Source: DATBLE01 sp963734065
Lineage (GTDB): Bacteria > Actinomycetota > Thermoleophilia > Gaiellales > Gaiellaceae
Length of the DNA: 64,000 nucleotides
Direction: 5' to 3'
NCBI GenBank assembly: GCA_963734065.1
Contig: CAVTFN010000005.1
Location: 1,195,671-1,259,670, forward strand
The position numbers were made by a program, and so were the translations under genes. The notes beneath the pieces are model-generated. The model saw only the letters and a program-made list of their open reading frames with translations. It was not told the DNA's origin and did no database searches. Numbering within the stretch: position 1 is the first letter of the stretch; every line of letters begins with the position of its first letter. Below, piece after piece: positions 15,831 to 24,781 of the stretch.

Positions 15831-15990
15831 TCACGCCGGGCGCGCGACGAGCCGGTCGAGCTGGACGGACGCGGCCGTGTAGGTCGTGCCGTAGCCGATC
15901 GTCCTGCCGAACGGAGCGCCAAGCGCCAGCGCGGTCTTCTGCATCCACGCGGGCACGACCGCCCACGAGGCGCCGCGGAATCGCGCTGGC
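15831..15990 (-). pseudogene. Possible C-terminal gene fragment
   Basis: An open stretch on the minus strand ends at a stop at 15831-15833 and reads WAVVPAWMQKTALALGAPFG then TIGYGTTYTAAS. That looks like the C-terminus of a real protein, perhaps a cupin-type one, but no start or N-terminal domain can be found upstream before the divergent cupin gene. I call it a decayed fragment with low confidence. Confidence 0.25.
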
Positions 15991-16045
15991 CTCCGTCTCG
16001 ACGTGCGGCTACCACCACCCGGTCGGTGTGGCCTACGCTGGTCCC

Positions 16046-16432
16046 GTGGACGAGATCCGCGTGATCAAGCCGCCGGCCCAGGAGGAAACCCGGCGGCAGC
16101 AGCTGGCCTACTTTCTCGGCGTCTCGGGCGACACGTGCGGGGCGACGGGTCTGGCCATGCACCTCGTCGTCGTCCCGCCGGGAGCGGCGGCCGAGCCCCA
16201 CTACCACGACGGCTACGAGACGGCGATCTACCAGCTGGAGGGGCGCGTCGAGACCCACTACGGCGACCGGCTCGCGCGGTCGGTCGTCACCGAGGCGGGC
16301 GACTTCCTGTTCATCCCGTCCGGCGTCCCACACCGGCCGGTCAACCTGAGCGCGACCGAGCGGGCGGTCGCGCTGGTCGCCCGGAACGACGCGAACGAGC
16401 AGGAGCGCGTCGTCCCGTACGAGCCGTCCTAG
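16046..16432 (+). CDS. Cupin-domain protein
   Basis: A 128-residue single-domain cupin. Motif 1 is EPHYHDGYETAIYQLEGRVE (two His and a Glu as metal ligands), and motif 2 is GDFLFIPSGVPHRPVN with the last His. Small cupins of this form are enzymes or ligand-binding proteins; the substrate is not evident. GTG start at 16046 is 6 bases downstream of TACGCT (16034-16039), so it is probably leaderless. It converges with the racemase gene with a 4-base overlap. Confidence 0.8.
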   Translation: MDEIRVIKPPAQEETRRQQLAYFLGVSGDTCGATGLAMHLVVVPPGAAAEPHYHDGYETAIYQLEGRVETHYGDRLARSVVTEAGDFLFIPSGVPHRPVNLSATERAVALVARNDANEQERVVPYEPS

Positions 16433-17373
16433 CGCAGGAGAAAGCCCTCGCCGAGCTCGTCGTCGGGCTCGAGGACGAACTCGTGCCGCCCGGTCAGGTG
16501 CGCGCTGCCTTCGATCTCGGTGACCACGCCTGCCGGCGTCTCCTCGACCACGCGACCGGTGAACGCGCTGCCGACGATGCCCAGGTGGCGGAGCGGCTCG
16601 CCCGTCGCGAGCCGGCCCTCGTCGTGCAGGAGCGCGAGCCGAGCGGACGTGCCGCTGCCGCACGGCGAGCGGTCGACCTCGCCGTCGGCGAAGACGGTGA
16701 CGTTCCGCTGGGTGAGCGGCTGCGCGCTCTCGTCCTGCCAGAAGATCACGCCGTAGACGTCGCGCAGCTCCGGCTCGTCCGGATGGACGATCGCATGCGT
16801 CGTCTCGAGATCGGCCTTGATCGACCGGCCGAGCTCGATCAGCCGCGGCAGCTCGGCGGGCTCGACCTGCTCCTCGAGCGAGGCATAGAACGCGCCGCCG
16901 AAGGCGACGTCCACCTCGCGTCCGGCAGCCGGGAGGCGGCGCTCGTGCACGAACGCCGGGACGTTGCGGAATCGCACCGATGCGACACGGCCGCTTTCGA
17001 CGCGTGCTTCGGCGTGCAGCCGCCCTGACGGCACGTCGACCACCACCTCCGGCCCTTGCAGCACCCCGCTTTCGATCGCCCAGGTGACGAGCGCGATCGT
17101 GCCATGCCCGCAGGCGGTCGAGTAGCCGGCGTTGTGGAAGAAAACGACTCCGAGGTCGGCGCCGCGGTCCTCCGGCTCGGTGACGAAGCAGCCGTACATG
17201 TCAGCGTGGCCGCGCGGCTCGTAGACGAGGAGGCGGCGGACGTGGTCGAGCTGCTCCTCGGCGAACCGGCGCTGCTCGAGGATCGTCCGGCCCTCGAGCG
17301 GCTCGACTCCGCCCGTGACGATCCGGAAAGGCTCGCCGCCGGTGTGGTAGTCGACGGTTGTGATCGACCTCAA
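16429..17373 (-). CDS. Proline racemase family enzyme (hydroxyproline epimerase-like)
   Basis: A 314-residue member of the proline racemase family, which epimerises proline or 4-hydroxyproline, or dehydrates trans-3-hydroxyproline. Both catalytic cysteines are present: Cys88 in STACGHG and Cys238 in SPCGSG. That favours a racemase/epimerase over a dehydratase, where the first is Thr or Ser. I use TTG at 17373, which overlaps the upstream stop and gives the normal N-terminus RSITTVDYHTGGEP. Cotranscribed with the enoyl-CoA hydratase gene. Confidence 0.85.
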   Translation of the reverse strand: MRSITTVDYHTGGEPFRIVTGGVEPLEGRTILEQRRFAEEQLDHVRRLLVYEPRGHADMYGCFVTEPEDRGADLGVVFFHNAGYSTACGHGTIALVTWAIESGVLQGPEVVVDVPSGRLHAEARVESGRVASVRFRNVPAFVHERRLPAAGREVDVAFGGAFYASLEEQVEPAELPRLIELGRSIKADLETTHAIVHPDEPELRDVYGVIFWQDESAQPLTQRNVTVFADGEVDRSPCGSGTSARLALLHDEGRLATGEPLRHLGIVGSAFTGRVVEETPAGVVTEIEGSAHLTGRHEFVLEPDDELGEGFLLR

Positions 17374-18140
17374 CGGCCGCTGAAGTTCGGCGGGCGCTTC
17401 TCCAGGAAGGAGTCCACGCCCTCCGCGAAGTCCGCCGTCTTCGTCGCCGCCGTCTGGAGCTCGCCCTCGAGCGCGAGCTGCTCGTCGAGCGTCGCGGTCT
17501 GCGCGTGGTCGAACAGGCGCTTGGTCATCCCGATGCCCTGCGTCGGCCGGGCGGCGTAGTCGGCTGCGAGCTCCGCCGCGCGGGCGGCCAGGGCATCCGC
17601 CTCGACCACCTCGTCGACGAGCCCCCACGCGTGCGCGTCTGCCGCGGTCAGTTTCCGGTTCGAGCTCATCCAGGCGAACGCCCGCGACGGCCCGAGCAGG
17701 CGGGCGAGGAAGTACGACCCGCCCGAATCGGGCACGAGGCCGATGCCAACGAACCCGGGCACGAAGGCAGCAGTGTCGGCGGCGATCCGATAGTCGCAGA
17801 CGCAGGCCAGGCTGAGCCCCGCGCCGGCGGCGGCGCCGTTCACCGCGGCGATCACCGGCTTCTCGAGCGCGCGGATCGCCCGCACGTTCGGGTGGTACGT
17901 CGCTTCCAGATGCTCGCCGACGTCGTGCTCGAGGCCCGGGAACTCGCCGATGTCCTGCCCTGCGCAGAAACCCTTGCCGGCGCCGGTGACCACGACGGCG
18001 CGGACATCCTCGGCCGCGGCTTCCTCGAGAGCAGCGTGCAAGGCCGCATGCATCGAGGTCGTGAAAGCGTTGTAGGACTCGGGCCGATTCAGCGTGATCG
18101 TCAGGACAGCGCCGTCACGGCTGGTCTCGACCTCGGCCAC
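17370..18140 (-). CDS. Enoyl-CoA hydratase/isomerase (PaaG-like)
   Basis: A 256-residue crotonase-fold enzyme. The oxyanion-hole segments are KGFCAGQDIGEFPG and VNGAAAGAGLSLACVCDYRI. The residue pattern around PGFVGIGLVPDSGGSYFLAR resembles PaaG, the ring-1,2-epoxyphenylacetyl-CoA isomerase, and paaABCD lies 4 kb away. A general beta-oxidation role is equally possible. Confidence 0.85.
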   Translation of the reverse strand: MAEVETSRDGAVLTITLNRPESYNAFTTSMHAALHAALEEAAAEDVRAVVVTGAGKGFCAGQDIGEFPGLEHDVGEHLEATYHPNVRAIRALEKPVIAAVNGAAAGAGLSLACVCDYRIAADTAAFVPGFVGIGLVPDSGGSYFLARLLGPSRAFAWMSSNRKLTAADAHAWGLVDEVVEADALAARAAELAADYAARPTQGIGMTKRLFDHAQTATLDEQLALEGELQTAATKTADFAEGVDSFLEKRPPNFSGR

Positions 18141-18176
18141 CGACGCAGCCTATCGCCCGGCTGCTATCACTGGCCC

Positions 18177-19157
18177 ATGGGAGAGTTGAGGCTGATCTCG
18201 CTCGACGAGCGGGCGCGCGACGAATCGCCGCTGGACGCCTACTCGCGCGTCGTCACCGGCGTGGCTCGGCGGCTCGCACCCTCGATCGCGAACCTTCGCG
18301 TCTCGCGCCGCGTCGCGCGCGGGCGACGGCTCGACGGCGGCGGCAGCGGCGTCGTGATCACGCCCGACGGCTTCGTCCTCACCTCCGCCCACGTGGTCGC
18401 CGGAACAGACCGCGGCGTCGCCTCGTTCGTCGACGGCCGGGAACTGACGGTCGAGGTGGTCGGCGCCGACCCGCTCTCGGACCTCGCGGTGCTGCGGACG
18501 GAGCCGAGCGACCTCGCCGCCGCCGAGCTCGGCGACGCAGAACGGCTCCAGGTCGGCCAGCTCGTCGTCGCAATCGGGAACCCGAACGGCTTCGCCGGGT
18601 CCGTTACCGCCGGAGTCGTGTCTGCGCTCGGGCGCTCGCTGCCGACCCGCTCGGGATCGACGATGCGAATCGTCGAGAACGTGATCCAGACCGACGCCGC
18701 GCTCAACCCGGGCAACTCGGGCGGGGCCCTCGCAGACGGGGAGGGCTGCGTCGTCGGGATCAACACCGCCGTTGCGGGCGTCGGGCTCGGCCTGGCCGTC
18801 CCGATCAACATGGCCACGCGCGGGACCGTCGCCGCCCTGATGCGCGACGGACGGGTGCGCCGCGCCTACCTGGGGATCGCCGGCGACACGCGTCCGCTGC
18901 CGCCCCGGCTGGCTGCCCAGCTCGGCCGGCAGCGGGGGATCGAGGTAGTCCAGGTAGCCGAGGACAGCCCCGCCGAGCGCGCCGGGTTGCGCGCCGAGGA
19001 CCTGATCGTCGAGGTCGACGGGGTGTCGGTCGGCGCCGTCGACGACCTCCAGCGGCTGATGGCCGACGACGCGATCGGCCGCCCGGTGACCGCGCGTGTG
19101 CTCCGCCAGGGCCGCGAGGTGACGGTCGAGGTCGTCCCGGACGAGCTCGTCGCGTAG
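18177..19157 (+). CDS. HtrA/DegP-like trypsin protease with PDZ domain
   Basis: A 326-residue serine protease. The catalytic triad is visible as TSAHVVAG (His), DPLSDLAVL (Asp) and NPGNSGGAL (Ser). A C-terminal PDZ domain spans about 235-320 (AERAGLRAEDLIVEVDGVSV). Unlike most HtrA proteins it has no signal peptide or membrane anchor, so it may be cytoplasmic or the true start may differ. TATCAC (18164-18169) is 7 bases before the ATG, suggesting leaderless transcription. The LanC-like gene follows by 8 bases. Confidence 0.88.
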   Translation: MGELRLISLDERARDESPLDAYSRVVTGVARRLAPSIANLRVSRRVARGRRLDGGGSGVVITPDGFVLTSAHVVAGTDRGVASFVDGRELTVEVVGADPLSDLAVLRTEPSDLAAAELGDAERLQVGQLVVAIGNPNGFAGSVTAGVVSALGRSLPTRSGSTMRIVENVIQTDAALNPGNSGGALADGEGCVVGINTAVAGVGLGLAVPINMATRGTVAALMRDGRVRRAYLGIAGDTRPLPPRLAAQLGRQRGIEVVQVAEDSPAERAGLRAEDLIVEVDGVSVGAVDDLQRLMADDAIGRPVTARVLRQGREVTVEVVPDELVA

Positions 19158-19164
19158 CGCGGAC

Positions 19165-20253
19165 GTGCGCGGCGAGACGCTCTGGGATCATGCGGCGCAC
19201 GAACCGCTCGTCCAGGACGGCTGGGACGAGCACCGCGCTCTGGCCGTGATCCGCGAGATCGCGATCGACGCCGAGGAGGCCTTCGCCGACGGCTGGCCCG
19301 CCCATCCGGCCGATGTCGACGCCGACGACTCCGGGCCGTGGGGCGGCCTCTACCTCGGCGGCGCCGGTGTGGTGGACGCCCTGCGGCGACTCGCCGAGCG
19401 TGGATTCGCCAAGCTGCAGGGCCGATATCTGCCGTACCTCGAGAGCCTCCGGCCCGACGCCGATGGCCCGAGCCTGATGGTCGGCGAAACCGGCATCGTG
19501 CTCGTCCGGCACCGTCTGTCGCCCTCCCCCGCGACCGCCGAGCGTCTCCGCGGGCTCGTCGCCGCGAACGTCGACGACGACCACCGCGAGCTGATCTGGG
19601 GCAGTCCCGGCACGATGCTGGTCGCACGCGAGCTCAGCTTCGACGATCTCTGGCAGGCGTCCGCGGAGCGGCTACTCGCCGACCGCGATCCGGAGACGGG
19701 CCTGTGGGAGCAGGATCTCCACGGGCACCGTGCGTGTCAGCTTGGCGCCGCGCACGGCTTCGCGGGCTGCGTCCTCGCCCTGGGTGCGGTCGACGGCGCC
19801 GCCGGGACCGCCCGCCGCTACGCCGCGGTCGAGGACGGCCTGGCGAACTGGGCGCCGTCCGCCGACGGCCTGCTCGTCCGCAACGAGACGGTGCGCGTCC
19901 AGTGGTGCCACGGCGCACCGGGCATGGTCACCGCTCTCGGCGACGTCCTCGACGAGGATCTCGCCGTCGCCGGCGGCGAGCTCACCTGGCGGGCCGGTCC
20001 CCTCGCGAAGGGAGCGAGCCTCTGTCACGGCACGGCCGGTAACGGCTACGCATTCCTCACGCTGTTCGAGCGCACCGCCGACGAGCGCTGGCTCGACCGC
20101 GCGCGCCGCTTTGCCATGCACGCGATCGCGCAGGTCGAACGTGCGCGAGCCGAGCACGGGATGGGCCGCTACAGCCTCTGGACGGGCGACCTCGGAACGG
20201 CGCTCTACCTCGCGGACTGCATCGACGGCGCGGGAACGCTGCCGCTCCCGTAG
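19165..20253 (+). CDS. Stand-alone LanC-like protein
   Basis: A 362-residue alpha/alpha-barrel protein of the lanthionine synthetase C-like family. The zinc ligands appear as WCHGAPGMVTAL and LCHGTAGNGYAFL, with an earlier GLYLGGAGVVDAL repeat. In LanC these residues bind the Zn that activates Cys for addition to dehydro-residues. No LanB or precursor peptide is nearby. Its partner here is an HtrA-like protease 8 bases upstream, so it may act in protein quality control or detoxification (glutathione/thiol adducts) rather than in lanthipeptide making. Confidence 0.8.
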   Translation: MRGETLWDHAAHEPLVQDGWDEHRALAVIREIAIDAEEAFADGWPAHPADVDADDSGPWGGLYLGGAGVVDALRRLAERGFAKLQGRYLPYLESLRPDADGPSLMVGETGIVLVRHRLSPSPATAERLRGLVAANVDDDHRELIWGSPGTMLVARELSFDDLWQASAERLLADRDPETGLWEQDLHGHRACQLGAAHGFAGCVLALGAVDGAAGTARRYAAVEDGLANWAPSADGLLVRNETVRVQWCHGAPGMVTALGDVLDEDLAVAGGELTWRAGPLAKGASLCHGTAGNGYAFLTLFERTADERWLDRARRFAMHAIAQVERARAEHGMGRYSLWTGDLGTALYLADCIDGAGTLPLP

Positions 20254-20310
20254 CGGTTCGCCACCTCGTCTGGGACGCGTCGGCCTGTGGACGAATCGTC
20301 ACGCCGGCGT

Positions 20311-20433
20311 GGGGGTCTGACCCTCTACCGAAGTGCGCCAAACGCTCCACAGCCCGATTCGGACAGGCCGCGTGGCTCAACCATCGGGAGGCTGTGGAGA
20401 CGTTGTGACGCTTCTGTATGGGGTCTGACCCCT
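20311..20433. repeat. MITE/REP-like palindromic repeat unit between genes
   Basis: The 178 bases between the LanC-like gene and gerW hold no gene. Two copies of GGGGTCTGACC (about 20312 and 20420) flank a large inverted repeat, whose arms CTCCACAGCC at 20345-20354 and GGCTGTGGAG at 20390-20399 pair perfectly, with CCCGAT/ATCGGG adding to the stem. The same GGGTCTGACCCC motif recurs at 35761-35790. The structure resembles a small non-autonomous palindromic element. Confidence 0.55.
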
Positions 20434-20749
20434 AACCGCGCCGCGCGAACGCCCAGAGCGCGAGCGCGGCGATGCCGGCGACGACCTGCCAGCCGAGCAG
20501 CATCCGGCCGACGTCGATCGCGGGCTTCCAGCTGACCTCGCCGTCCCTGATCACGTAGGCGCCGACCGGCCGAGCGCTCAGCCCGAAGCCGCCGCCGCCG
20601 TTGTCCTCGCTGTCGCCGCCACCTCCTCCCCCGCCTCCGACCGACGCCGCCGGAATCACGACGACGCCGTCCTGCTCGATCGGGTCGCCGTACACGCGTC
20701 GCACGGTGAGCGAGTCGCGGACGCCGCTCAGGAGCTCTTCCGGGTTCAT
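20432..20749 (-). CDS. GerW-family (YtfJ-like) protein
   Basis: A 105-residue protein whose N-terminal part (MNPEELLSGVRDSLTVRRVY then GVVVIPAASV) is diagnostic of the GerW/YtfJ family known from spore germination. A run of eight Gly follows, then a short C-terminal membrane segment (LLGWQVVAGIAALALWAF). In non-sporulating actinobacteria the role is unknown. Its start overlaps the neighbouring hydratase stop. Confidence 0.8.
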   Translation of the reverse strand: MNPEELLSGVRDSLTVRRVYGDPIEQDGVVVIPAASVGGGGGGGGDSEDNGGGGFGLSARPVGAYVIRDGEVSWKPAIDVGRMLLGWQVVAGIAALALWAFARRG

Positions 20750-21570
20750 TCCTTCTCCTTTCGCCGGTCGAGGAAGCCCTGTACCCCCTCGGCCGCCTCG
20801 TCACTCAGCATCGACAGCGCGAGCCAGTCGTGGGCGTGGCGGATCGTTCCGTGCCAGGCCAGGTCGCGGAAGAAGTCGAGTTGCGCCTTCGCGTAGCGGG
20901 TCATCAGCGGCAGCCGGGCGGCCAGCTTCCCGACCACCTCGTCGACGGTCGGGTCGAGCTCGGCCGCCGGAACGACGCGGTTGACGAGCCCCCACTCGAG
21001 CGCCTGCGCAGCCGGGATCTCCTCGCAGAGCAGGATGATCTCGCGGGCGCGGCGGTCTCCGACCATCAGGGGCAGCCACTGCGTCGCGCCGGCCGCCGGC
21101 ACCGAGCCGTGCTGGAGGCCGACGTGCCGGATGAACGCCTCGTCGACCATGACGGCGAGGTCACAAGCCATCTGGAGCTCGTTGCCCCCGCCAACGCAGA
21201 TCCCGTTGATGCGCGCCACCGTCGGCTTGCCGATCCGGCGGAGGGCGGTGACGCCGGCGTCCATCGCTCCGAACCACTTCCAGTAGTCGCGCTCGTTGCC
21301 GACGTAGCCCTCGTCGGCCCACGCGCGCAGGTTCGCGCCGACGCAGAAGGCACGCCCGGCGCCGGTGAGGACGACGACCCGGATCTCGTCGTCCCAAGAC
21401 GCGTCCTCGCAGGCCCGGGCGAGCTCGCGCAGCATCCGGAAGTCGAAGGCGTTCAGGACCTCCGGCCGGTCGAGCGTGATCGTTGCCCTCGGCGGGGTCT
21501 TCTCGTACAGGATCGACTGGAAGCCGAGCTCGTCGGCCGGACTCGGGGCGGGGCGCTCCGGTTCGGTCAC
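20746..21570 (-). CDS. Enoyl-CoA hydratase/isomerase family protein
   Basis: A 274-residue crotonase-fold protein with an oxyanion hole at GRAFCVGANLRAWAD and INGICVGGGNELQMACDLAV. The HVGLQHGSVPAAGATQWLP segment resembles 6-oxocyclohex-1-ene-1-carbonyl-CoA-hydrolase-like members more than classical hydratases, but I would not assign that function. Overlaps both neighbours by 4 bases, in an operon with the EthD-like gene. Confidence 0.82.
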   Translation of the reverse strand: MTEPERPAPSPADELGFQSILYEKTPPRATITLDRPEVLNAFDFRMLRELARACEDASWDDEIRVVVLTGAGRAFCVGANLRAWADEGYVGNERDYWKWFGAMDAGVTALRRIGKPTVARINGICVGGGNELQMACDLAVMVDEAFIRHVGLQHGSVPAAGATQWLPLMVGDRRAREIILLCEEIPAAQALEWGLVNRVVPAAELDPTVDEVVGKLAARLPLMTRYAKAQLDFFRDLAWHGTIRHAHDWLALSMLSDEAAEGVQGFLDRRKEKE

Positions 21571-21848
21571 TCTGCGAAGACGACGACCTGCGCGGAGAAG
21601 GCGATGCCCATCTCGGCGGCGTCCTTGCCGGTCGCCGCGAACTCGGGCGAGGCCGCGACCTGCTGGAACGACTCCATGTCCGGATACTCGAACTCGGCGT
21701 AGTGGTGGAAGCGCTCCTCGCCGACCGGCGTGGCGACGATCTTGCCGTGGCGGAACGTGCCGGGGACCTTCGAGACGAACTCGTCGAGATGCTGCTGGTA
21801 GCGCTCCTCATCGACGTCTCCCTCGTACAGGACGAACGCGCGGACCAT
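21567..21848 (-). CDS. EthD/ABM-like dimeric alpha-beta barrel protein
   Basis: A 93-residue protein with the pattern of EthD-type ferredoxin-like barrels: VRAFVLYEGDVDEERYQQHL at the start, then FHHYAEFEYPDMESFQQVAA. Such proteins accompany degradation enzymes or act as small monooxygenases. First gene of the operon with the enoyl-CoA hydratase and gerW. Confidence 0.65.
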   Translation of the reverse strand: MVRAFVLYEGDVDEERYQQHLDEFVSKVPGTFRHGKIVATPVGEERFHHYAEFEYPDMESFQQVAASPEFAATGKDAAEMGIAFSAQVVVFAE

Positions 21849-21897
21849 GTGTGAACTCCTCGGGTCGGGAACGCCGGGAGCCTAGTACGGTTGGCCG

Positions 21898-22347
21898 GTG
21901 TCGGGCGGAACTGCCATTGCCGTCGTGATGTCGGTCTCGGCCGGCTTCGCCGGGTCGATCCAGGCCGCAGTGCTCGGCAGGCTCGGAGACCGGGTGGGAA
22001 CGGTCGAGGCTGTCGGCTTCTCGACGCTCGTCGCAGGCGCGACCGGGATCCTCGTGCTGCTGGTGGCGCGGAGGAGCCTCGCCGGCGTCGGTACCTCGTT
22101 CCACCAGCCACTCTGGATGTGGCTCGGCGGCATCCTCAGCGCCTTCATCGTCCTCTCCATCACCTTCGCCGCGCCGAAGATCGGCGTCGCGGCCGCGATC
22201 GGGCTCGTGATCACCGGCAACCTGGTCGTCGCTGCGCTGATCGACCGATTCGGCTGGCTCGGGGTGACGCCGATCCCGCTCCAGTGGACCCGGGTGGTCG
22301 GGATCCTGCTGCTGGCAGGCGGGGCGGCGCTGGTGCTCAGGAAGTGA
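21898..22347 (+). CDS. YdcZ-like DMT transporter
   Basis: A 149-residue membrane protein with five hydrophobic segments and the DUF606/YdcZ profile (SVSAGFAGSIQAAVLGRLG, then LQWTRVVGILLLAGGAAL). These half-size drug/metabolite transporters usually work as dimers. GTG start is about 10 bases after TAGTAC (21883-21888), consistent with a very short leader. It converges with the xanthine dehydrogenase operon with an 11-base overlap. Confidence 0.75.
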   Translation: MSGGTAIAVVMSVSAGFAGSIQAAVLGRLGDRVGTVEAVGFSTLVAGATGILVLLVARRSLAGVGTSFHQPLWMWLGGILSAFIVLSITFAAPKIGVAAAIGLVITGNLVVAALIDRFGWLGVTPIPLQWTRVVGILLLAGGAALVLRK

Positions 22348-24781
22348 GCCCGACGACGTCGTCGGGCCTGACCGGCACCCGCGCGAGCTCACGGCCGGTC
22401 GCGTCACGAAGGGCGGAGACGATCGCCGCGGTCGACACGACGGTCGGCGGCTCGCCCACGCCTTTGACGCCGTAGGGAGCGTCCGGCTCCGGGATCTCGA
22501 CCAGCTTGCTGACCATCGGCGGCATGTCCAGCGCGGTCGGGATCAGGTAGTCCGTGAAGCTCGCGTTCGTGATCAGCCCGTCGCGGGTCTGGATCTCCTC
22601 CATCAGCGCCAGCCCCAGGCCCTGCGCGGTACCGCCTTCGATCTGGCCCTCGACCGCCTGCGGGTTGATCGCCTTGCCGACGTCCTGCGCCGTGCCGATC
22701 CAGACGACCCGGGTCAGGCCCAGCTCGACGTCGACCTCGGCAACCACGCGCATCGCCGCGATCGCGAGGGCGACGTGAGAGCGCTCGCCGGTCGTCTGTC
22801 CGGTCTCGGGGTCGAGCGGCCACGTGCGCGGGTGGTGGTACACCCGTTCGACGTCGACCTCGTGCACGCCGGTGCGGTTCCGCTCGTCGACCGCGGCGCG
22901 GCAGGCCAGCTGGACGGCGCCGGCGACCATGTACGTGAGCCGCGACGCCGACGCCGAGCCGGCCGAGTCCACGCGTGCCGTCCCCGCGGGCGCCAGCGTC
23001 ACGTCGTCGATGCCGAGCTCCGTGCGCGCGACCTGGAGCATGACGCCGTGGACGCCCTGCCCGACCTCGGCGGCGGCGCAGTGGATCTCCGCCGAGTCGC
23101 CGGTGAGGACGACCCGCGCCGCGCAGAAGTCGTCGAAGCCCTCCGAGTAGCAGATGTTCTTGAAGCCGACGGCGAAACCGGTACCGCGCTTGACGCCCTG
23201 GCCCCGGGTGGTGTTTCCGGCCCCGCCGGGCAGCCGAATCGGGTCGCGCGGCAGCTCCTCGGGCGGCGGCGGCTCGAGCGCGGCAGCCCGACGGATCACC
23301 TCTGCCACCGGCAGCGAGCCCTGCACGACCTGGCCGGTGGGCAGCGTGTCGCCGGGCGCGAGCGCGTTCAGCAGCCGGAGCTCGACCGGGTCGATCTCGA
23401 GCGCGGCGGCGAGCTTGTCCATCTGCGCCTCGCCGGCGAAGCACGTCTGCACTGCGCCGAAACCGCGCATGGCGCCGCACGGCGGGTTGTTCGTGTAGAC
23501 GCAGGTCGACTCGATCAGCGCGTTCGGCACGTCGTACGGCCCGCAGGCGAAGGAGGCCGCGTTCGACGTGACCGCCGTGGAGGAGGAGGCGTAGGCGCCG
23601 CCGTCGAGCAGGATGCGTGCCCGCACCGAGACGAGCCGTCCGGCGCGGGTGGCGCGGTGCTCCATCCAGATCCGGGCGGGGTGACGGTGAACGTGGCCGA
23701 CGAAGGACTCCTCGCGCGCGTAGACGAGCTTCACGGGCCGATTGGTATGCAGCGCGAGCATCGCGCCGTGGATCTGCATCGAGAGGTCCTCGCGTCCGCC
23801 GAACGCGCCGCCGACGCCGGCGAGATGGATCCGCACCTGGTCGGGCGGGAGGCCGAGGCAGGGAGCGACCTGGTCGCGGTCGACGTGCAGCCACTGCGTG
23901 GCGACGTGGATGTCGACACCGCCCTCGCCGTCCGGGATCGCGAGCCCCGACTCCGGCCCGAGGAACGCCTGATCCTGGATGCCGACCTCGTACTCGCCCT
24001 CGACAGAGGCGTCGGCTTCGGCGTCGGGGTCGCCGTGGCGGATGACCAGGTGGCGGACGACGTTCGGGCGGGGATCGTCTCGGTAGCCGTGCCCCATCGT
24101 CGGCCGGTCCGGGTGGAGCGGCTCCTGCTCGGTCGCCCGCTGCGGGTCGGCGACGAGCTCGAGCGGCTCGTACTCGACCCGGACCTTCTCCGCGGCCCGC
24201 CGTGCCTGTTCTGGGTGCTCGGCGGCAACGAGCGCGACCGGCTCTCCGAAGTAGCGCACGCGGTCGATCGCGAGCACGGGCTGGTCGGGAAACTCGAGCC
24301 CGTACAGCTTCTGGCCGGGAACGTCGTCGTGGGTGAGCACGGCGTGGACGCCTGGCATCGCAAGCGCCTCGGCGATGTCGATTGCGACGATGCAGGCGTG
24401 GGCGTGCGAGCTCCGGACCGTGTGGCCCCAGAGCATCCCCGCCGCCCACAGGTCGCTGGCGTAGGCGAACCGCCCGGTGGTCTTGGGAACGCCGTCGCTC
24501 CGCGGGACGACCTCGCCGACCCGACCGACCTCGAGCCGGCGCGGGGCCGTAGTGACGGCGTCTTGCGCCCGCGCCTCCCCTTCCGCTTCCCCACCCAGGG
24601 TGGGGAAGGGTTCGTTCCCCCCGCCACCCGACATCGACGATATCGCGGTCGGGCGCACGTGTCCGTCACGCGTCTGTGCCGATTCCGTGACGATGGAGAC
24701 GCCGTTGCCGGCGGCACCACCGCCACCGGCGCGACCGCCATCACCACCGCCACCACCATCGCGCTGCCGCCTCGCGCTCAC
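22337..24781 (-). CDS. Xanthine dehydrogenase family molybdopterin-binding subunit
   Basis: The roughly 814-residue molybdenum subunit of a xanthine/purine hydroxylase. Family motifs are GVGGAFGGRED, CGAMRGFGAVQ (substrate Arg region), a Gln-containing EVGQGVHGVML, and the catalytic Glu in VKGVGEPPTVVS. I place the start at GTG 24781, overlapping the small subunit's stop. This leaves an unusual Gly-rich 45-residue N-terminal extension before EVVPRSDGVPKTTG. Stands at the end of the operon importer-FAD-FeS-Mo, so xanthine or hypoxanthine is the likely substrate. Confidence 0.9.
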   Translation of the reverse strand: MSARRQRDGGGGGDGGRAGGGGAAGNGVSIVTESAQTRDGHVRPTAISSMSGGGGNEPFPTLGGEAEGEARAQDAVTTAPRRLEVGRVGEVVPRSDGVPKTTGRFAYASDLWAAGMLWGHTVRSSHAHACIVAIDIAEALAMPGVHAVLTHDDVPGQKLYGLEFPDQPVLAIDRVRYFGEPVALVAAEHPEQARRAAEKVRVEYEPLELVADPQRATEQEPLHPDRPTMGHGYRDDPRPNVVRHLVIRHGDPDAEADASVEGEYEVGIQDQAFLGPESGLAIPDGEGGVDIHVATQWLHVDRDQVAPCLGLPPDQVRIHLAGVGGAFGGREDLSMQIHGAMLALHTNRPVKLVYAREESFVGHVHRHPARIWMEHRATRAGRLVSVRARILLDGGAYASSSTAVTSNAASFACGPYDVPNALIESTCVYTNNPPCGAMRGFGAVQTCFAGEAQMDKLAAALEIDPVELRLLNALAPGDTLPTGQVVQGSLPVAEVIRRAAALEPPPPEELPRDPIRLPGGAGNTTRGQGVKRGTGFAVGFKNICYSEGFDDFCAARVVLTGDSAEIHCAAAEVGQGVHGVMLQVARTELGIDDVTLAPAGTARVDSAGSASASRLTYMVAGAVQLACRAAVDERNRTGVHEVDVERVYHHPRTWPLDPETGQTTGERSHVALAIAAMRVVAEVDVELGLTRVVWIGTAQDVGKAINPQAVEGQIEGGTAQGLGLALMEEIQTRDGLITNASFTDYLIPTALDMPPMVSKLVEIPEPDAPYGVKGVGEPPTVVSTAAIVSALRDATGRELARVPVRPDDVVGLTS

